From: Halomonas aestuarii
GTDB taxonomy: Bacteria; Pseudomonadota; Gammaproteobacteria; Pseudomonadales; Halomonadaceae
Length of the DNA: 64,000 bases
Assembly: GCF_001886615.1 (NCBI RefSeq)
Contig: NZ_CP018139.1
Location: 1 to 64,000 of the forward strand
Reading direction: 5' to 3'
The notes beneath the pieces are model-generated. The model saw only the letters and a program-made list of their open reading frames with translations, made no database searches and was not told the DNA's origin. The translations under genes and the position numbers were made by a program. Each line of letters begins with the position of its first letter. The stretch's first letter is position 1. Of the stretch, positions 45,960 through 53,470 are shown piece after piece.

Positions 45960-47651
45960 ATGACACGCCAACAGCAATCGATCAGCTACGTCAGCGGCAT
46001 CAGCGACACTCCCCTCAAGGGTCAGACCATCGGCGACTGCTTCGACGAGACCGTGGCACGCTTCGCCGAGCGCGATGCCCTGATCAGCCGCCACCAGGGG
46101 CTGCGCTACAGCTGGAAGGAGCTTCAGCAGGCCGTCGACCAGGCGGCACGCGCCCTGATCGCCCTGGGGGTGGACAAGGGCGACCGGGTCGGCATCTGGT
46201 CGCCCAACTGCGCCGAATGGACCATCACCCAGTTCGCCACGGCGAAGATCGGCGCCATCCTGGTCAATATCAATCCCAGCTACCGCACCCACGAGCTCGA
46301 GTATGCCCTCAAGCAGTCCGGCACCTCGACGCTGATCCTGCAGGGGGCCTTCAAGAGCTCCGACTACGTCGCCACCCTGGCCGAGCTGGCCCCGGAGTTG
46401 CGCGATGGAGCGCCCGGCACCTTCGCCTGCAAGCGACTGCCCGACCTCGCCCGAGTGGTCTGCCTCGATGAGCAGCGCGCTCTGACCGGCATGCTGACCT
46501 GGTCCCAGATGCTCGGCCATGCCGACGACGTCTCCGCCGACCACCTCGCCGAGCTCCAGGCCACCCTGCAGTTCGACGACCCGATCAACATCCAGTACAC
46601 CTCAGGGACCACGGGCGCGCCCAAGGGCGCCACCCTCTCCCACCACAACATCCTCAACAACGGCTTCTTCGTGGCCCGCACCATGAACCTCGACGAGACC
46701 GACCGCATGGTGATCCCGGTGCCCCTCTACCACTGCTTCGGCATGGTGATGGGCAACCTGGGCTGCGTGACCCACGGCGCCACCATGATCTATCCCGGTG
46801 ACGGCTTCGAGGCTGGCGAGACCTTGCGCGCCGTCTCCGAGGAGAAGGCCACCACCCTCTACGGGGTGCCCACCATGTTCATCGCCGAACTGGAGCACCC
46901 GGAGTTCGAGAGCTTCGACCTCTCCTCCCTGCGCACCGGTATCATGGCCGGCTCCATCTGCCCCATCGAGGTGATGCGCAAGGTCATCGACAAGATGAAC
47001 ATGCAGGACGTGACCATCTGCTACGGCATGACCGAGACCAGCCCGGTCAGCACCCAGACCCAGACCGACGCCCCGCTGGAGAAGCGCGTCACCACGGTGG
47101 GCACCATCCATCCCCACCTGGAGGTCAAGCTGGTCAGCCCCGACACCGGCGCCGTGGTGGCCCGCGGCGAGACCGGCGAGCTCTGCACCCGCGGCTACAG
47201 CGTGATGCTCGGCTACTGGGAGAACGAGGAGGCCACGGCCAAGTCCATCGACGAGGCCGGCTGGATGCACACCGGCGACCTCGCCACCATGGACGACGAG
47301 GGCTACGTGGCGATCGTCGGGCGCATCAAGGACATGATCATCCGCGGCGGCGAGAACATCTACCCGCGCGAGATCGAGGACTTCCTCTACACCCATCCGG
47401 CCATCTCCGATGTCCAGGTGATCGGCGTGCCCGACGAGAAGTACGGCGAGGAGGTGATGGCCTGGGTCAAGCTCAGCGAGGGCGAGAGCCTCGACGAGGA
47501 GGCGCTCAAGGCCTTCTGCAAGGGCCAGATCGCCCACTACAAGGTGCCGCGCTACGTGAAGTTCGTCGACGAGTTCCCGATGACCGTCACCGGCAAGATC
47601 CAGAAGTTCAAGATGCGCGAGGAAGCCACCCACGAGCTGGGACTGGCCTGA
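45960..47651 (+). CDS. AMP-dependent acyl-CoA synthetase (ACSF2-like)
   Basis: A 563-residue adenylate-forming enzyme. The P-loop motif is [18 protein letters not shown] (about residues 217-234), with [24 protein letters not shown], the [16 protein letters not shown] hinge and catalytic Lys in [10 protein letters not shown]. Its full wording resembles the medium-chain ACSF2 group found in LiuR regulons. It should activate a fatty or branched acid to its CoA thioester with ATP. It follows liuR on the same strand, 98 bases downstream, with a LiuR-like site in the gap. The exact substrate is not evident. A strong terminator follows. Confidence 0.91.
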   Translation: MTRQQQSISYVSGISDTPLKGQTIGDCFDETVARFAERDALISRHQGLRYSWKELQQAVDQAARALIALGVDKGDRVGIWSPNCAEWTITQFATAKIGAILVNINPSYRTHELEYALKQSGTSTLILQGAFKSSDYVATLAELAPELRDGAPGTFACKRLPDLARVVCLDEQRALTGMLTWSQMLGHADDVSADHLAELQATLQFDDPINIQYTSGTTGAPKGATLSHHNILNNGFFVARTMNLDETDRMVIPVPLYHCFGMVMGNLGCVTHGATMIYPGDGFEAGETLRAVSEEKATTLYGVPTMFIAELEHPEFESFDLSSLRTGIMAGSICPIEVMRKVIDKMNMQDVTICYGMTETSPVSTQTQTDAPLEKRVTTVGTIHPHLEVKLVSPDTGAVVARGETGELCTRGYSVMLGYWENEEATAKSIDEAGWMHTGDLATMDDEGYVAIVGRIKDMIIRGGENIYPREIEDFLYTHPAISDVQVIGVPDEKYGEEVMAWVKLSEGESLDEEALKAFCKGQIAHYKVPRYVKFVDEFPMTVTGKIQKFKMREEATHELGLA

Positions 47652-47671
47652 GCCATCCGCCGAGCGACACG

Positions 47672-47711
47672 AAAAAAACCCCGCGGGCCTCATGGCCCGC
47701 GGGGTTTTTTT
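47672..47711. terminator. Bidirectional rho-independent terminator
   Basis: 11-bp stem (CCCCGCGGGCC and complement) with TCAT loop, flanked by seven A upstream and seven T downstream. It serves the synthetase on the plus strand and hpt on the minus strand. Confidence 0.92.
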
Positions 47712-47753
47712 GCGGGTTCGCGACCCGAGGCGTGGCGCTCTGGGCCCGGAGGG

Positions 47754-48332
47754 TCACAACCCCCTGGGCGCGTAGATGCCCGGGGCGTTGCGCCAGTAGC
47801 CCTTGTAGTCCATGCCGAAGCCGAACACGTAGCGGTCGGCGACCTCCAGGCTGCAGTAGTCCGCCTTGAGGCCCGGCACCGCCTTGCGCTCGTGCTGCTT
47901 GTCGACCAGCACCGCAGTGGCGATGCTCGCCGCCCCGGCCTCCCGGCAGTAGTCGAGGATGGCGGCGAGGGTGGCGCCCTCGTCGAGGATGTCGTCGACG
48001 ATCACCACGTGGCGTCCGGCCATGGGGACTTCCGGGGAGACCCGCCAGAACAGCTCGCCGCCCCGGATGCCGCCCCGGTAGCGGGTGGCGTGGAGGTAGT
48101 CGACCTCCAGGGGGAAGCCGAGGCGGGTCAGCAGGTGGCCGGTGGTGATCAGCCCGCCATTCATCACGCAGTAGAAGACCGGCAGCTTGTCGCCCAGGTC
48201 ACGGCTGATCTCGTCGGCCATGCGGTCCAGGGCGCGCTCGACCTCGGGCTGCGAGATCAGGCAGTCGGCGTTGTCCATGAGCTCGCGCATGTCGGCCAGC
48301 GACTGATGGGAGTGGGCATCGAGTTTGGGCAT
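47754..48332 (-). CDS. hpt: Hypoxanthine-guanine phosphoribosyltransferase
   Basis: A 192-residue protein from ATG 48332; an ATG at 48350 six codons earlier is also possible and neither has a strong ribosome site. The PRPP-binding motif is VVIVDDILDEGATL, with FYCVMNGGLITTGHLL, VDYLHATRY and the C-terminal GFGMDYKGYWRN loop. It matches the pseudomonad HGPRT group. It salvages hypoxanthine and guanine to IMP and GMP. It follows nagZ by 49 bases on the same strand, probably in one unit. Confidence 0.92.
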   Translation of the reverse strand: MPKLDAHSHQSLADMRELMDNADCLISQPEVERALDRMADEISRDLGDKLPVFYCVMNGGLITTGHLLTRLGFPLEVDYLHATRYRGGIRGGELFWRVSPEVPMAGRHVVIVDDILDEGATLAAILDYCREAGAASIATAVLVDKQHERKAVPGLKADYCSLEVADRYVFGFGMDYKGYWRNAPGIYAPRGL

Positions 48333-48381
48333 CGGGTAGCAGCTCGTCATCGGCAAGTGGAATCGAGGGGGTGTGCGGCCA

Positions 48382-49395
48382 CTAGCTGGCCGCCAGGGCT
48401 TCCAGGTGGGCGTGGACCCGCCGCCAGCGCGAGAGGGCACTCAGCGCCTGGAGGTCCGGCCGGGCACGGCCGTAGCGAAGCCGGGAGAGGCGCCGTGCCT
48501 GTCGGCCCTGGCAGGCGTCGAGGACCTCGAGGGCCGCCGCCCGGTCATTGCAGACCAGCAGCATGTCGCAGCCCGCGGCCAGCGCCGCCCGGGCGCGCTC
48601 GCCCGGCGTGCCGGCAAAGGCCGCCCCGGCCATGCTCAGGTCGTCGGAGAAGATCACGCCCTTGAAGCCCAGGCTCTGGCGCAGCATCCCCAGCCAGGCC
48701 GGCGAGAAGCCCGCCGGGCGATGATCGAGGTCGGGATAGACGACATGGGCCGGCATCACGGCATCGAGCCGCGAGGCCAGTCGGGCGAAGGGCACCAGGT
48801 CGTGGTCACGCAGCGCCTGCAACGGCCGTGCATCTACCGGGAGCTCGTGGTGGGAATCGGCCGCGACACCACCATGGCCCGGGAAGTGCTTGCCGACGCC
48901 CACCATGCCCGCCTCGTGCAGGCCGTCGAGGAAGGCACGCCCCATCCGGGCCACGGCCTCGGGATCGGCGGAGAAGCTGCGATCCCCGATCACGCTGGAG
49001 GTGCCGCCGTCGACGTCCAGCACGGGGGCGAAGGAGAGGTCCAGGCCGCAGGCGGCCATCTCCATGCCCAGCAGCCAGCCGGCATCCTGGCAGAGGCGCA
49101 GGGTGACCTCGGGCTGCAGCGCGAAGTCACGACCCAGACGCCCCATGGCCGGCAGGCGGGTGACGCCCTCGCGCAGGCGCTGGACGCGCCCGCCCTCCTG
49201 GTCGACCGCCAGCAGCAGGTCGGGACGGATCCGACGGACCTCGTCGCACAGGGTGCGGACCTGGTCGGCGGAGGCGGTATTGCGGGCGAACAGGATGACC
49301 CCGCCGACCTCGGGGCGTGCCAGCAGCTCGCCCTCCTCGGGGGTCAGGTGCTGGCCCTCGAGATCCAGCATCACCGGTCCGAGCATCTGGGTCAT
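48382..49395 (-). CDS. nagZ: Beta-N-acetylhexosaminidase NagZ
   Basis: A 337-residue GH3 enzyme with VDQEGGRVQRL, the NagZ loop KHFPGHGGVAADSHHE (residues 169-184, His 182 and Asp 180 forming the acid/base pair) and the nucleophile in FSDDLSM (about residue 250). It removes N-acetylglucosamine from muropeptides in the cytoplasm during peptidoglycan recycling. Length matches one-domain NagZ proteins. First gene before hpt on this strand; divergent from pilD. Confidence 0.95.
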   Translation of the reverse strand: MTQMLGPVMLDLEGQHLTPEEGELLARPEVGGVILFARNTASADQVRTLCDEVRRIRPDLLLAVDQEGGRVQRLREGVTRLPAMGRLGRDFALQPEVTLRLCQDAGWLLGMEMAACGLDLSFAPVLDVDGGTSSVIGDRSFSADPEAVARMGRAFLDGLHEAGMVGVGKHFPGHGGVAADSHHELPVDARPLQALRDHDLVPFARLASRLDAVMPAHVVYPDLDHRPAGFSPAWLGMLRQSLGFKGVIFSDDLSMAGAAFAGTPGERARAALAAGCDMLLVCNDRAAALEVLDACQGRQARRLSRLRYGRARPDLQALSALSRWRRVHAHLEALAAS

Positions 49396-49541
49396 GATCG
49401 TGCCCCTGAAGAGGAAAGGGAGCAGATTCTAGACCATCGCCGGACACCTGGACAGCCCATGGCCGGCACGGAGAACCCGGGCAATCGACGCCATCCCCCG
49501 ATACAATGACGACCTGGAACCGACTGGACAGGAGTCACCCC

Positions 49542-50393
49542 TTGCTCGCCGACCTTCCCCCCTTGCTGCTCTGGATGCTCGCGGCCGTCGTGGGCCTGTG
49601 CCTGGGCAGCTTCCTCAACGTGGTGATCGCCCGACTGCCGGTGATGCTGATGCAGGGCTGGCGCGCCGAGGCGCGGGAGGCCCTGGAGCTCCCGCCTGAG
49701 GAGACCCCCCGCTTCAACCTGGTCACCCCCCGCTCGCTGTGCCCGCAGTGCGAGGCCCCCATCGCCTGGCACGACAACATCCCGCTGCTGGGGTGGTTCA
49801 AGCGCCGCGGGCGCTGTGCCAGCTGCCAGGCGCGGATCAGCCCCCAGTACCCGCTGGTCGAGCTGGCCGGCGGCGTGCTCGCGGTGTCGGTGCTGGGGCT
49901 CTTCGGCCCGACGCTTCAGGCCCTGTTCATCCTCGGCGCCTGCCTGGCCCTGCTGGCCATGGCGGTCATCGACCTTCGCACCCAGTTGCTCCCGGACCTG
50001 CTCACCCTGCCGCTGCTCTGGGCGGGCCTGCTCTACCAGCTGCTGTTCCAGCCGTTGCTGCTGCCCTCGGCGGTGATCGGTGCCATGGCCGGCTACCTGG
50101 TGCTGTGGAGTTTCTACTGGCTGTTCAAGCTGGTCACCGGCAAGGAGGGCATGGGCTATGGAGACTTCAAGCTGCTGGGGGCCCTGGGCGCCTGGCTGGG
50201 CTGGCAGACCCTGCCGCTGGTGCTGATCCTCTCCGCCGGGGCCGGCGCGGTGGTCGGCATCCTCATCCAACTGGCGGTCCCGCGCCTGCGCGGGGCCCCC
50301 CTGCCCTTCGGGCCCTGGCTGGTGATGGCGGGATGGGTCGCGCTGCTGGCGGGCGAACCGCTGATGGCGTTCTACACCGGCCTGCTCTACTGA
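49542..50393 (+). CDS. pilD: Type IV prepilin peptidase/methyltransferase
   Basis: A 283-residue polytopic membrane protease. I favour the TTG at 49542, with AGGAG seven bases upstream; the ATG at 49506 overlaps a TACAAT that looks like a -10. [16 protein letters not shown] and two zinc-type pairs C67/C70 and C92/C95 mark the methyltransferase half. The two catalytic aspartates are in [12 protein letters not shown] (D144) and [12 protein letters not shown] (about D206). It cleaves and N-methylates prepilins and type II pseudopilins. coaE and yacG follow, the usual pilD neighbours in pseudomonads, but pilB and pilC are not here. Confidence 0.92.
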   Translation: MLADLPPLLLWMLAAVVGLCLGSFLNVVIARLPVMLMQGWRAEAREALELPPEETPRFNLVTPRSLCPQCEAPIAWHDNIPLLGWFKRRGRCASCQARISPQYPLVELAGGVLAVSVLGLFGPTLQALFILGACLALLAMAVIDLRTQLLPDLLTLPLLWAGLLYQLLFQPLLLPSAVIGAMAGYLVLWSFYWLFKLVTGKEGMGYGDFKLLGALGAWLGWQTLPLVLILSAGAGAVVGILIQLAVPRLRGAPLPFGPWLVMAGWVALLAGEPLMAFYTGLLY

Positions 50394-50434
50394 TGCCCCG
50401 CCAGCAGGAGCATCGTCATTCACGGGAGGCAACC

Positions 50435-51046
50435 ATGATCATCGGCGTGACGGGCGGCATCGCCTCGGGCAAGTCCACGGTGGCGCGCGCCTTCGCGGCG
50501 CTGGGCATTCCCTGGGTGGATGCCGACGAGGTGGCCCGCGAGATCGTCGCCCCGGGCGAGCCGGCCCTGGCCGAGATCGCCGAGCACTTCGGCGAGGGCG
50601 TCATCGCCCCCGACGGCAGCCTCGATCGCCGGGCGCTGCGCGAGATCGTCTTCGGCGACGCCGCCGAGCGACGCCGGCTGGAGGCGATCACCCACCCGCG
50701 CATCCGAGAGCGGCTCATCGCCCACCTGGCGAGGCTCCAGGCCCAGGCGGCCCCCTACGTGCTGCTGGTCTCTCCCCTGCTCTTCGAGTCCGGCCAGCAG
50801 GCCCTGGTCGACCGCTGCCTGGTCGTCGACGTGCCGGAAGCCGTGCAGGTCGCCCGCACCGCGGCGCGGGACGACGTGGACGAGGCCCAGGCCCGTGCCA
50901 TCGTCGCCGCCCAGATGTCGCGGCAGGAACGCCTGGACCGCGCCGACGACGTGATCGACAATTCCGCCGACGAGGAGACCCTGGCGCCCCGGGTGGCGGA
51001 GCTCGACCGCCGCTACCGCGCCGCCGGCTTGCCTCCTTCGGCCTGA
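50435..51046 (+). CDS. coaE: Dephospho-CoA kinase
   Basis: A 203-residue P-loop kinase: [13 protein letters not shown] (residues 5-17), [33 protein letters not shown] and [16 protein letters not shown] site precedes the ATG. It performs the last step of CoA synthesis. It is the middle gene of pilD-coaE-yacG, starting 41 bases after pilD. Confidence 0.95.
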   Translation: MIIGVTGGIASGKSTVARAFAALGIPWVDADEVAREIVAPGEPALAEIAEHFGEGVIAPDGSLDRRALREIVFGDAAERRRLEAITHPRIRERLIAHLARLQAQAAPYVLLVSPLLFESGQQALVDRCLVVDVPEAVQVARTAARDDVDEAQARAIVAAQMSRQERLDRADDVIDNSADEETLAPRVAELDRRYRAAGLPPSA

Positions 51047-51087
51047 TTCCCCATCCTTTCCCGACATCCCCGCCAGGACGATATCGC

Positions 51088-51321
51088 ATGAGCACGCAAG
51101 ACACCGCCCGCCCCCTGGAGGTCGCCTGCCCGCAGTGCCGCAAGAAGGTGCAGTGGAGCGAGACCAATCCCTACCGCCCCTTCTGCAGCAAGCGCTGCCG
51201 CCTGCTCGACCTCGGCGCCTGGGCCGACGAATCCCACCGGATCGCCGGCGAGCCTGCCATGGACGAGACCGACCTCGATGCCCTGCTGGCGCGGGCCGAC
51301 CGGGACGACAGCCTCTCGTGA
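51088..51321 (+). CDS. yacG: DNA gyrase inhibitor YacG
   Basis: A 77-residue zinc protein with C14, C17, C33 and C37 (CPQC and CSKRC) and the [19 protein letters not shown] block. In E. coli YacG binds GyrB and blocks DNA binding. The acidic C-terminus ([16 protein letters not shown]) is also typical. Its stop overlaps the GTG start of the Tus-like gene (GTGA), tying the two together; both act on DNA topology or replication. Confidence 0.93.
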   Translation: MSTQDTARPLEVACPQCRKKVQWSETNPYRPFCSKRCRLLDLGAWADESHRIAGEPAMDETDLDALLARADRDDSLS

Positions 51322-52193
51322 CACCGGACGGGCAACCCCCGGAATACCGGCTGCTGGCGGAGCTGGAGGCCGTCTTCGACCGGCTGGTGGAGCAGACCGA
51401 TGAGCTGGTGGCGGACTGGGAGGCCTCCGGGGCCTCCGCCTGGTCCTTCGAGCGCGAGACGGCCGACGCCGGGTGGCTTCGCCATTGCCTGCTCGATGTG
51501 TGGTACCAGGATGGCCAGGACGGCCGCGCCACCCGCAGCCATGTCGGACTGGTGGCCGCCGACGAGCGGGTGATGGAAGCGGCCCTGAGGGTGAACGCCA
51601 CCAAGCAGGCCTTCGCCGCGCTGATCGCGGAGATCCGCACCGAGGTGCCGTCATTGATTCCGGAGATCAAGGCGGTGCTGCCGTTCCGTCACCCGGCGCT
51701 GCACGACCACCTGCGCGGCACGGGACTGGCGAGGCTGCACCTCAAGCAGTGCTGGCGCGCGATCCCGCTGGCCGAGGCGCCCGTGGCCCGCGTGCGGCTC
51801 GCCTGGTATGCCAGCGGACGATCGATCAAGCGGCTGACGGTGCGCGAGGCGGAACAGAAGCTGCTGGCACTGGACAACGAGGCGCCCCACGTCCGCATCC
51901 AGCTGCGCCAGCTCGCCGGTATCCCCGATGGCGAGCCGCTGGCCCAGATGCAGACCCAGGCCCCGCTGATGCGCGCCAACCTGTTCTATCGGGAACCGCT
52001 CGAGGACGGCCGAACCCGGCGCGCCATGAACATCGCCCTGCCGCTGTTCGTGCCCAGCCCCGACGGCCGGCTGCCCGACCACAACCAGCCCCCACCGACC
52101 CCGCCCGCCACCCGGACCCGGGCCAGGCGCCGCGACGAGCGGCTGGAGGACACGGTCTTCCTGCCGAGCCTGAGGGTGTATCGCTATCGGTGA
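51318..52193 (+). CDS. tus: Tus-like DNA replication terminus site-binding protein
   Basis: A 291-residue basic protein starting at GTG 51318, which overlaps the yacG stop. Residues about 139-184, with [28 protein letters not shown] and [11 protein letters not shown], line up with the Tus core ITLNAYRTL, LRFGWANKHIIKNL and [29 protein letters not shown] and the last strand [10 protein letters not shown] match Tus YKGDQKQ and IPRLHLY. This is a hand alignment from memory of E. coli Tus, so the family call is fairly but not fully secure. Tus binds Ter sites and stops replication forks coming from one side. Whether Ter sites exist here is not shown. A Pro/Arg-rich loop (258-272) is extra. Confidence 0.72.
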   Translation: MTPDGQPPEYRLLAELEAVFDRLVEQTDELVADWEASGASAWSFERETADAGWLRHCLLDVWYQDGQDGRATRSHVGLVAADERVMEAALRVNATKQAFAALIAEIRTEVPSLIPEIKAVLPFRHPALHDHLRGTGLARLHLKQCWRAIPLAEAPVARVRLAWYASGRSIKRLTVREAEQKLLALDNEAPHVRIQLRQLAGIPDGEPLAQMQTQAPLMRANLFYREPLEDGRTRRAMNIALPLFVPSPDGRLPDHNQPPPTPPATRTRARRRDERLEDTVFLPSLRVYRYR

Positions 52194-52199
52194 GGAGGA

Positions 52200-52220
52200 C
52201 GAATCGCCTCAGGCGATTCG
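52200..52220. terminator. Hairpin between convergent tus-like and small acidic gene
   Basis: 9-bp perfect arms (CGAATCGCC and complement) with loop TCA. The loop is the complement of the TGA stop of the reverse-strand gene. No U-run. Confidence 0.5.
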
Positions 52221-52523
52221 CCCGAGGGACTTCAGGGTCTGCAGCAGACGGCTGACATGATCCGCCGGCTGGGCATATTCGCTCATCAGGGCCTTCAGGC
52301 GCTCCTCGAAGAGCTGCTGGCGGGACGTTTCTTCCTGCGGCCCGGGGGCCGCCTCTGGCGCCTGCCGTTCATGCGAGGTCATCGGCGCGCCATCGGGCGT
52401 GGCCGGCTCGCTGTCGGAGCTCTCGAGTTCACGCAGGGCCTCGGCGAAGGCATCGTCGAGTTCACGAAACTGGCGTAACTTCTCTCGCTCGTCCACGGGC
52501 TGTCGGGAGTTCTGGTGTTTCAT
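52209..52523 (-). CDS. Small acidic protein with an MvaT-like oligomerisation motif and no DNA-binding domain
   Basis: A 104-residue, strongly acidic protein starting MKHQNSRQPVDEREKLRQF. An in-frame extension to 52769 was rejected because it crosses a hairpin and the promoter. Residues 72-94 (FEERLKALMSEYAQP, then ADHVSRLL) match MvaT residues 37-59 (FKEKLEALMREFDKS, then AADVIALL) at 11 of 23 positions, plus R/K and Y/F exchanges. The MvaT DNA-contact motif (YKNPQTGE) is absent; instead the first 70 residues are Glu/Asp/Pro-rich. It has its own -10 (TATAAT) and lies two positions from mvaT. A role as an MvaT partner or antagonist is inference from this motif and from placement. Confidence 0.7.
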   Translation of the reverse strand: MKHQNSRQPVDEREKLRQFRELDDAFAEALRELESSDSEPATPDGAPMTSHERQAPEAAPGPQEETSRQQLFEERLKALMSEYAQPADHVSRLLQTLKSLGRIA

Positions 52524-52602
52524 TCGTTTCCAATGGTGTGGTGGCGAAGGCCGAACGGGAAAACGGATGTATGGGCCATCGCCGAGACTCGGGAATGGAG
52601 GA

Positions 52603-52608
52603 ATTATA
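52603..52608 (-). promoter_or_regulatory. -10 element of the small acidic gene
   Basis: A perfect TATAAT on the minus strand; the -35 region is poor. It implies a leader of about 70 bases and expression separate from mvaT. Confidence 0.5.
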
Positions 52609-52708
52609 CCGGCAACCCGCGGGTGAATCATCTTCCCGTGATCGCGACGGCTCGCCCCGCGATGACCCTCTCCTGCCACATGCCCGCAAGGCATCGTGCC
52701 CAAACGAC

Positions 52709-52733
52709 GGCGCCGCCCCGAGGGGGCGGCGCC
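52709..52733 (-). terminator. Terminator hairpin after mvaT
   Basis: 11-bp GC-only arms (GGCGCCGCCCC and complement), three-base loop, 22 bases after the mvaT stop on the minus strand. The following sequence CGTCGTTTGG has a weak T-run. The stem is identical to that of the rpsA terminator. Confidence 0.65.
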
Positions 52734-52755
52734 GAGAAAGCGTCGATGTCGGGAA

Positions 52756-53136
52756 TCACTCCTCGACACGCACCAGCCAGGACTCCACGGTGTCGGAGCC
52801 GTGCTCGTCCTTCCAGGCCTTGAGCGTCTTCTGATTACCGCCGCGAGTTTCCACCACTTCGCCGGTCTGGGGATTCTTGTAGATCTTCAGCTTGCGCTTG
52901 CGGCGGGTGCCACCACTGGCCGGGGCGGCCGCGCTGCCTTGGGCGGCCGGCTTGGGGTTGAGCAGGGCGATGACGTCCGCGGCGCTCTTGTCAAACTCGC
53001 GCATCAGTGCCTCGAGCTTTTCCTTGAACTCGAGTTCGGCCTTGAGGCGGTCGTCGTTCTGCAGCTTGTCCAGTTCAGACTGGATCTGCTTCAGCTGCTG
53101 TTCCATCTGCATGTAGTTACTGAGCAATGATGACAT
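52756..53136 (-). CDS. mvaT: MvaT-family nucleoid-structuring protein (H-NS-like xenogeneic silencer)
   Basis: A 126-residue protein, close to Pseudomonas MvaT/MvaU in length and plan. Residues 1-60 form the coiled-coil oligomerisation domain (MEQQLKQIQSELDKLQNDDR, then ELEFKEKLEALMREFDKSAADVIALL). Residues 61-79 are an Ala/Gly-rich linker and 80-126 the DNA-binding domain KIYKNPQTGEVVETRGGNQKTLKAW. MvaT proteins polymerise on AT-rich DNA and silence acquired genes. The gene occupies the place after rpsA where ihfB is found in many relatives. It has a strong promoter and an AT-rich upstream region that it may itself bind. Confidence 0.93.
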   Translation of the reverse strand: MSSLLSNYMQMEQQLKQIQSELDKLQNDDRLKAELEFKEKLEALMREFDKSAADVIALLNPKPAAQGSAAAPASGGTRRKRKLKIYKNPQTGEVVETRGGNQKTLKAWKDEHGSDTVESWLVRVEE

Positions 53137-53175
53137 GTAATAGTTTCCTTATCGGGAGTTACAGGATGCGACGGC

Positions 53176-53204
53176 ATTATTGCCTGTTGAAACTTCATTG
53201 GCAA
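53176..53204 (-). promoter_or_regulatory. Strong sigma70-type promoter of mvaT
   Basis: Minus strand TTGCCA (53204-53199), 17 bases, AATAAT (53181-53176); five of six matches each. Predicted leader about 33 bases. A second candidate, TTGCCT-N17-CATACT, lies just upstream at 53234-53206. Confidence 0.72.
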
Positions 53205-53340
53205 GAGTATGAACACGTATTACTAGTTAGGCAAACTACATCCTTGAACTTTACCCGACAAACTTAGAAAAGAACTTGGTGGAAGTAAGTGCCACCATAA
53301 TTCGGCTCAACGGCTCACTCGCTGGAGGCACTTTTCAAAG

Positions 53341-53400
53341 GGCCGCAAATCGGTGGCCCGCAAATCGGCGGCCCATAAATCGATAACCCGTAAATCGGTG
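53341..53400. repeat. Four tandem 15-bp repeats
   Basis: Unit close to GCCCGCAAATCGGTG; the AAAT cores are at 53347, 53362, 53377 and 53392, an exact 15-base period. A degenerate fifth copy (GCCCACAAA) runs into the rpsA terminator. Confidence 0.85.
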
Positions 53401-53404
53401 GCCC

Positions 53405-53438
53405 ACAAAAAAGGCGCCGCCCCGAGGGGCGGCGCCTT
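53405..53438 (-). terminator. Rho-independent terminator of rpsA
   Basis: Stem GGCGCCGCCCC and complement, flanked by AA/TT, with six T residues on the minus strand (53411-53406). It begins about 33 bases after the rpsA stop. Confidence 0.88.
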
Positions 53439-53470
53439 GTCGACCGATGGACGGGAAGGTTCCCGCGTGA

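Larger units (their letters stand above)
53137..53470. other. 334-base gap between rpsA and mvaT
   Basis: No gene. From right to left it holds the rpsA terminator (53405-53438), four 15-bp tandem repeats (53341-53400), an AT-rich stretch (53200-53300), two overlapping promoter candidates, and the mvaT leader. No tRNA or conserved ORF is visible. Confidence 0.7.

Noticed and set aside
53341-53400. The 15-bp repeats as a CRISPR array
   Set aside because: The repeats are contiguous with no spacers, the unit is too short, and no cas genes are present.
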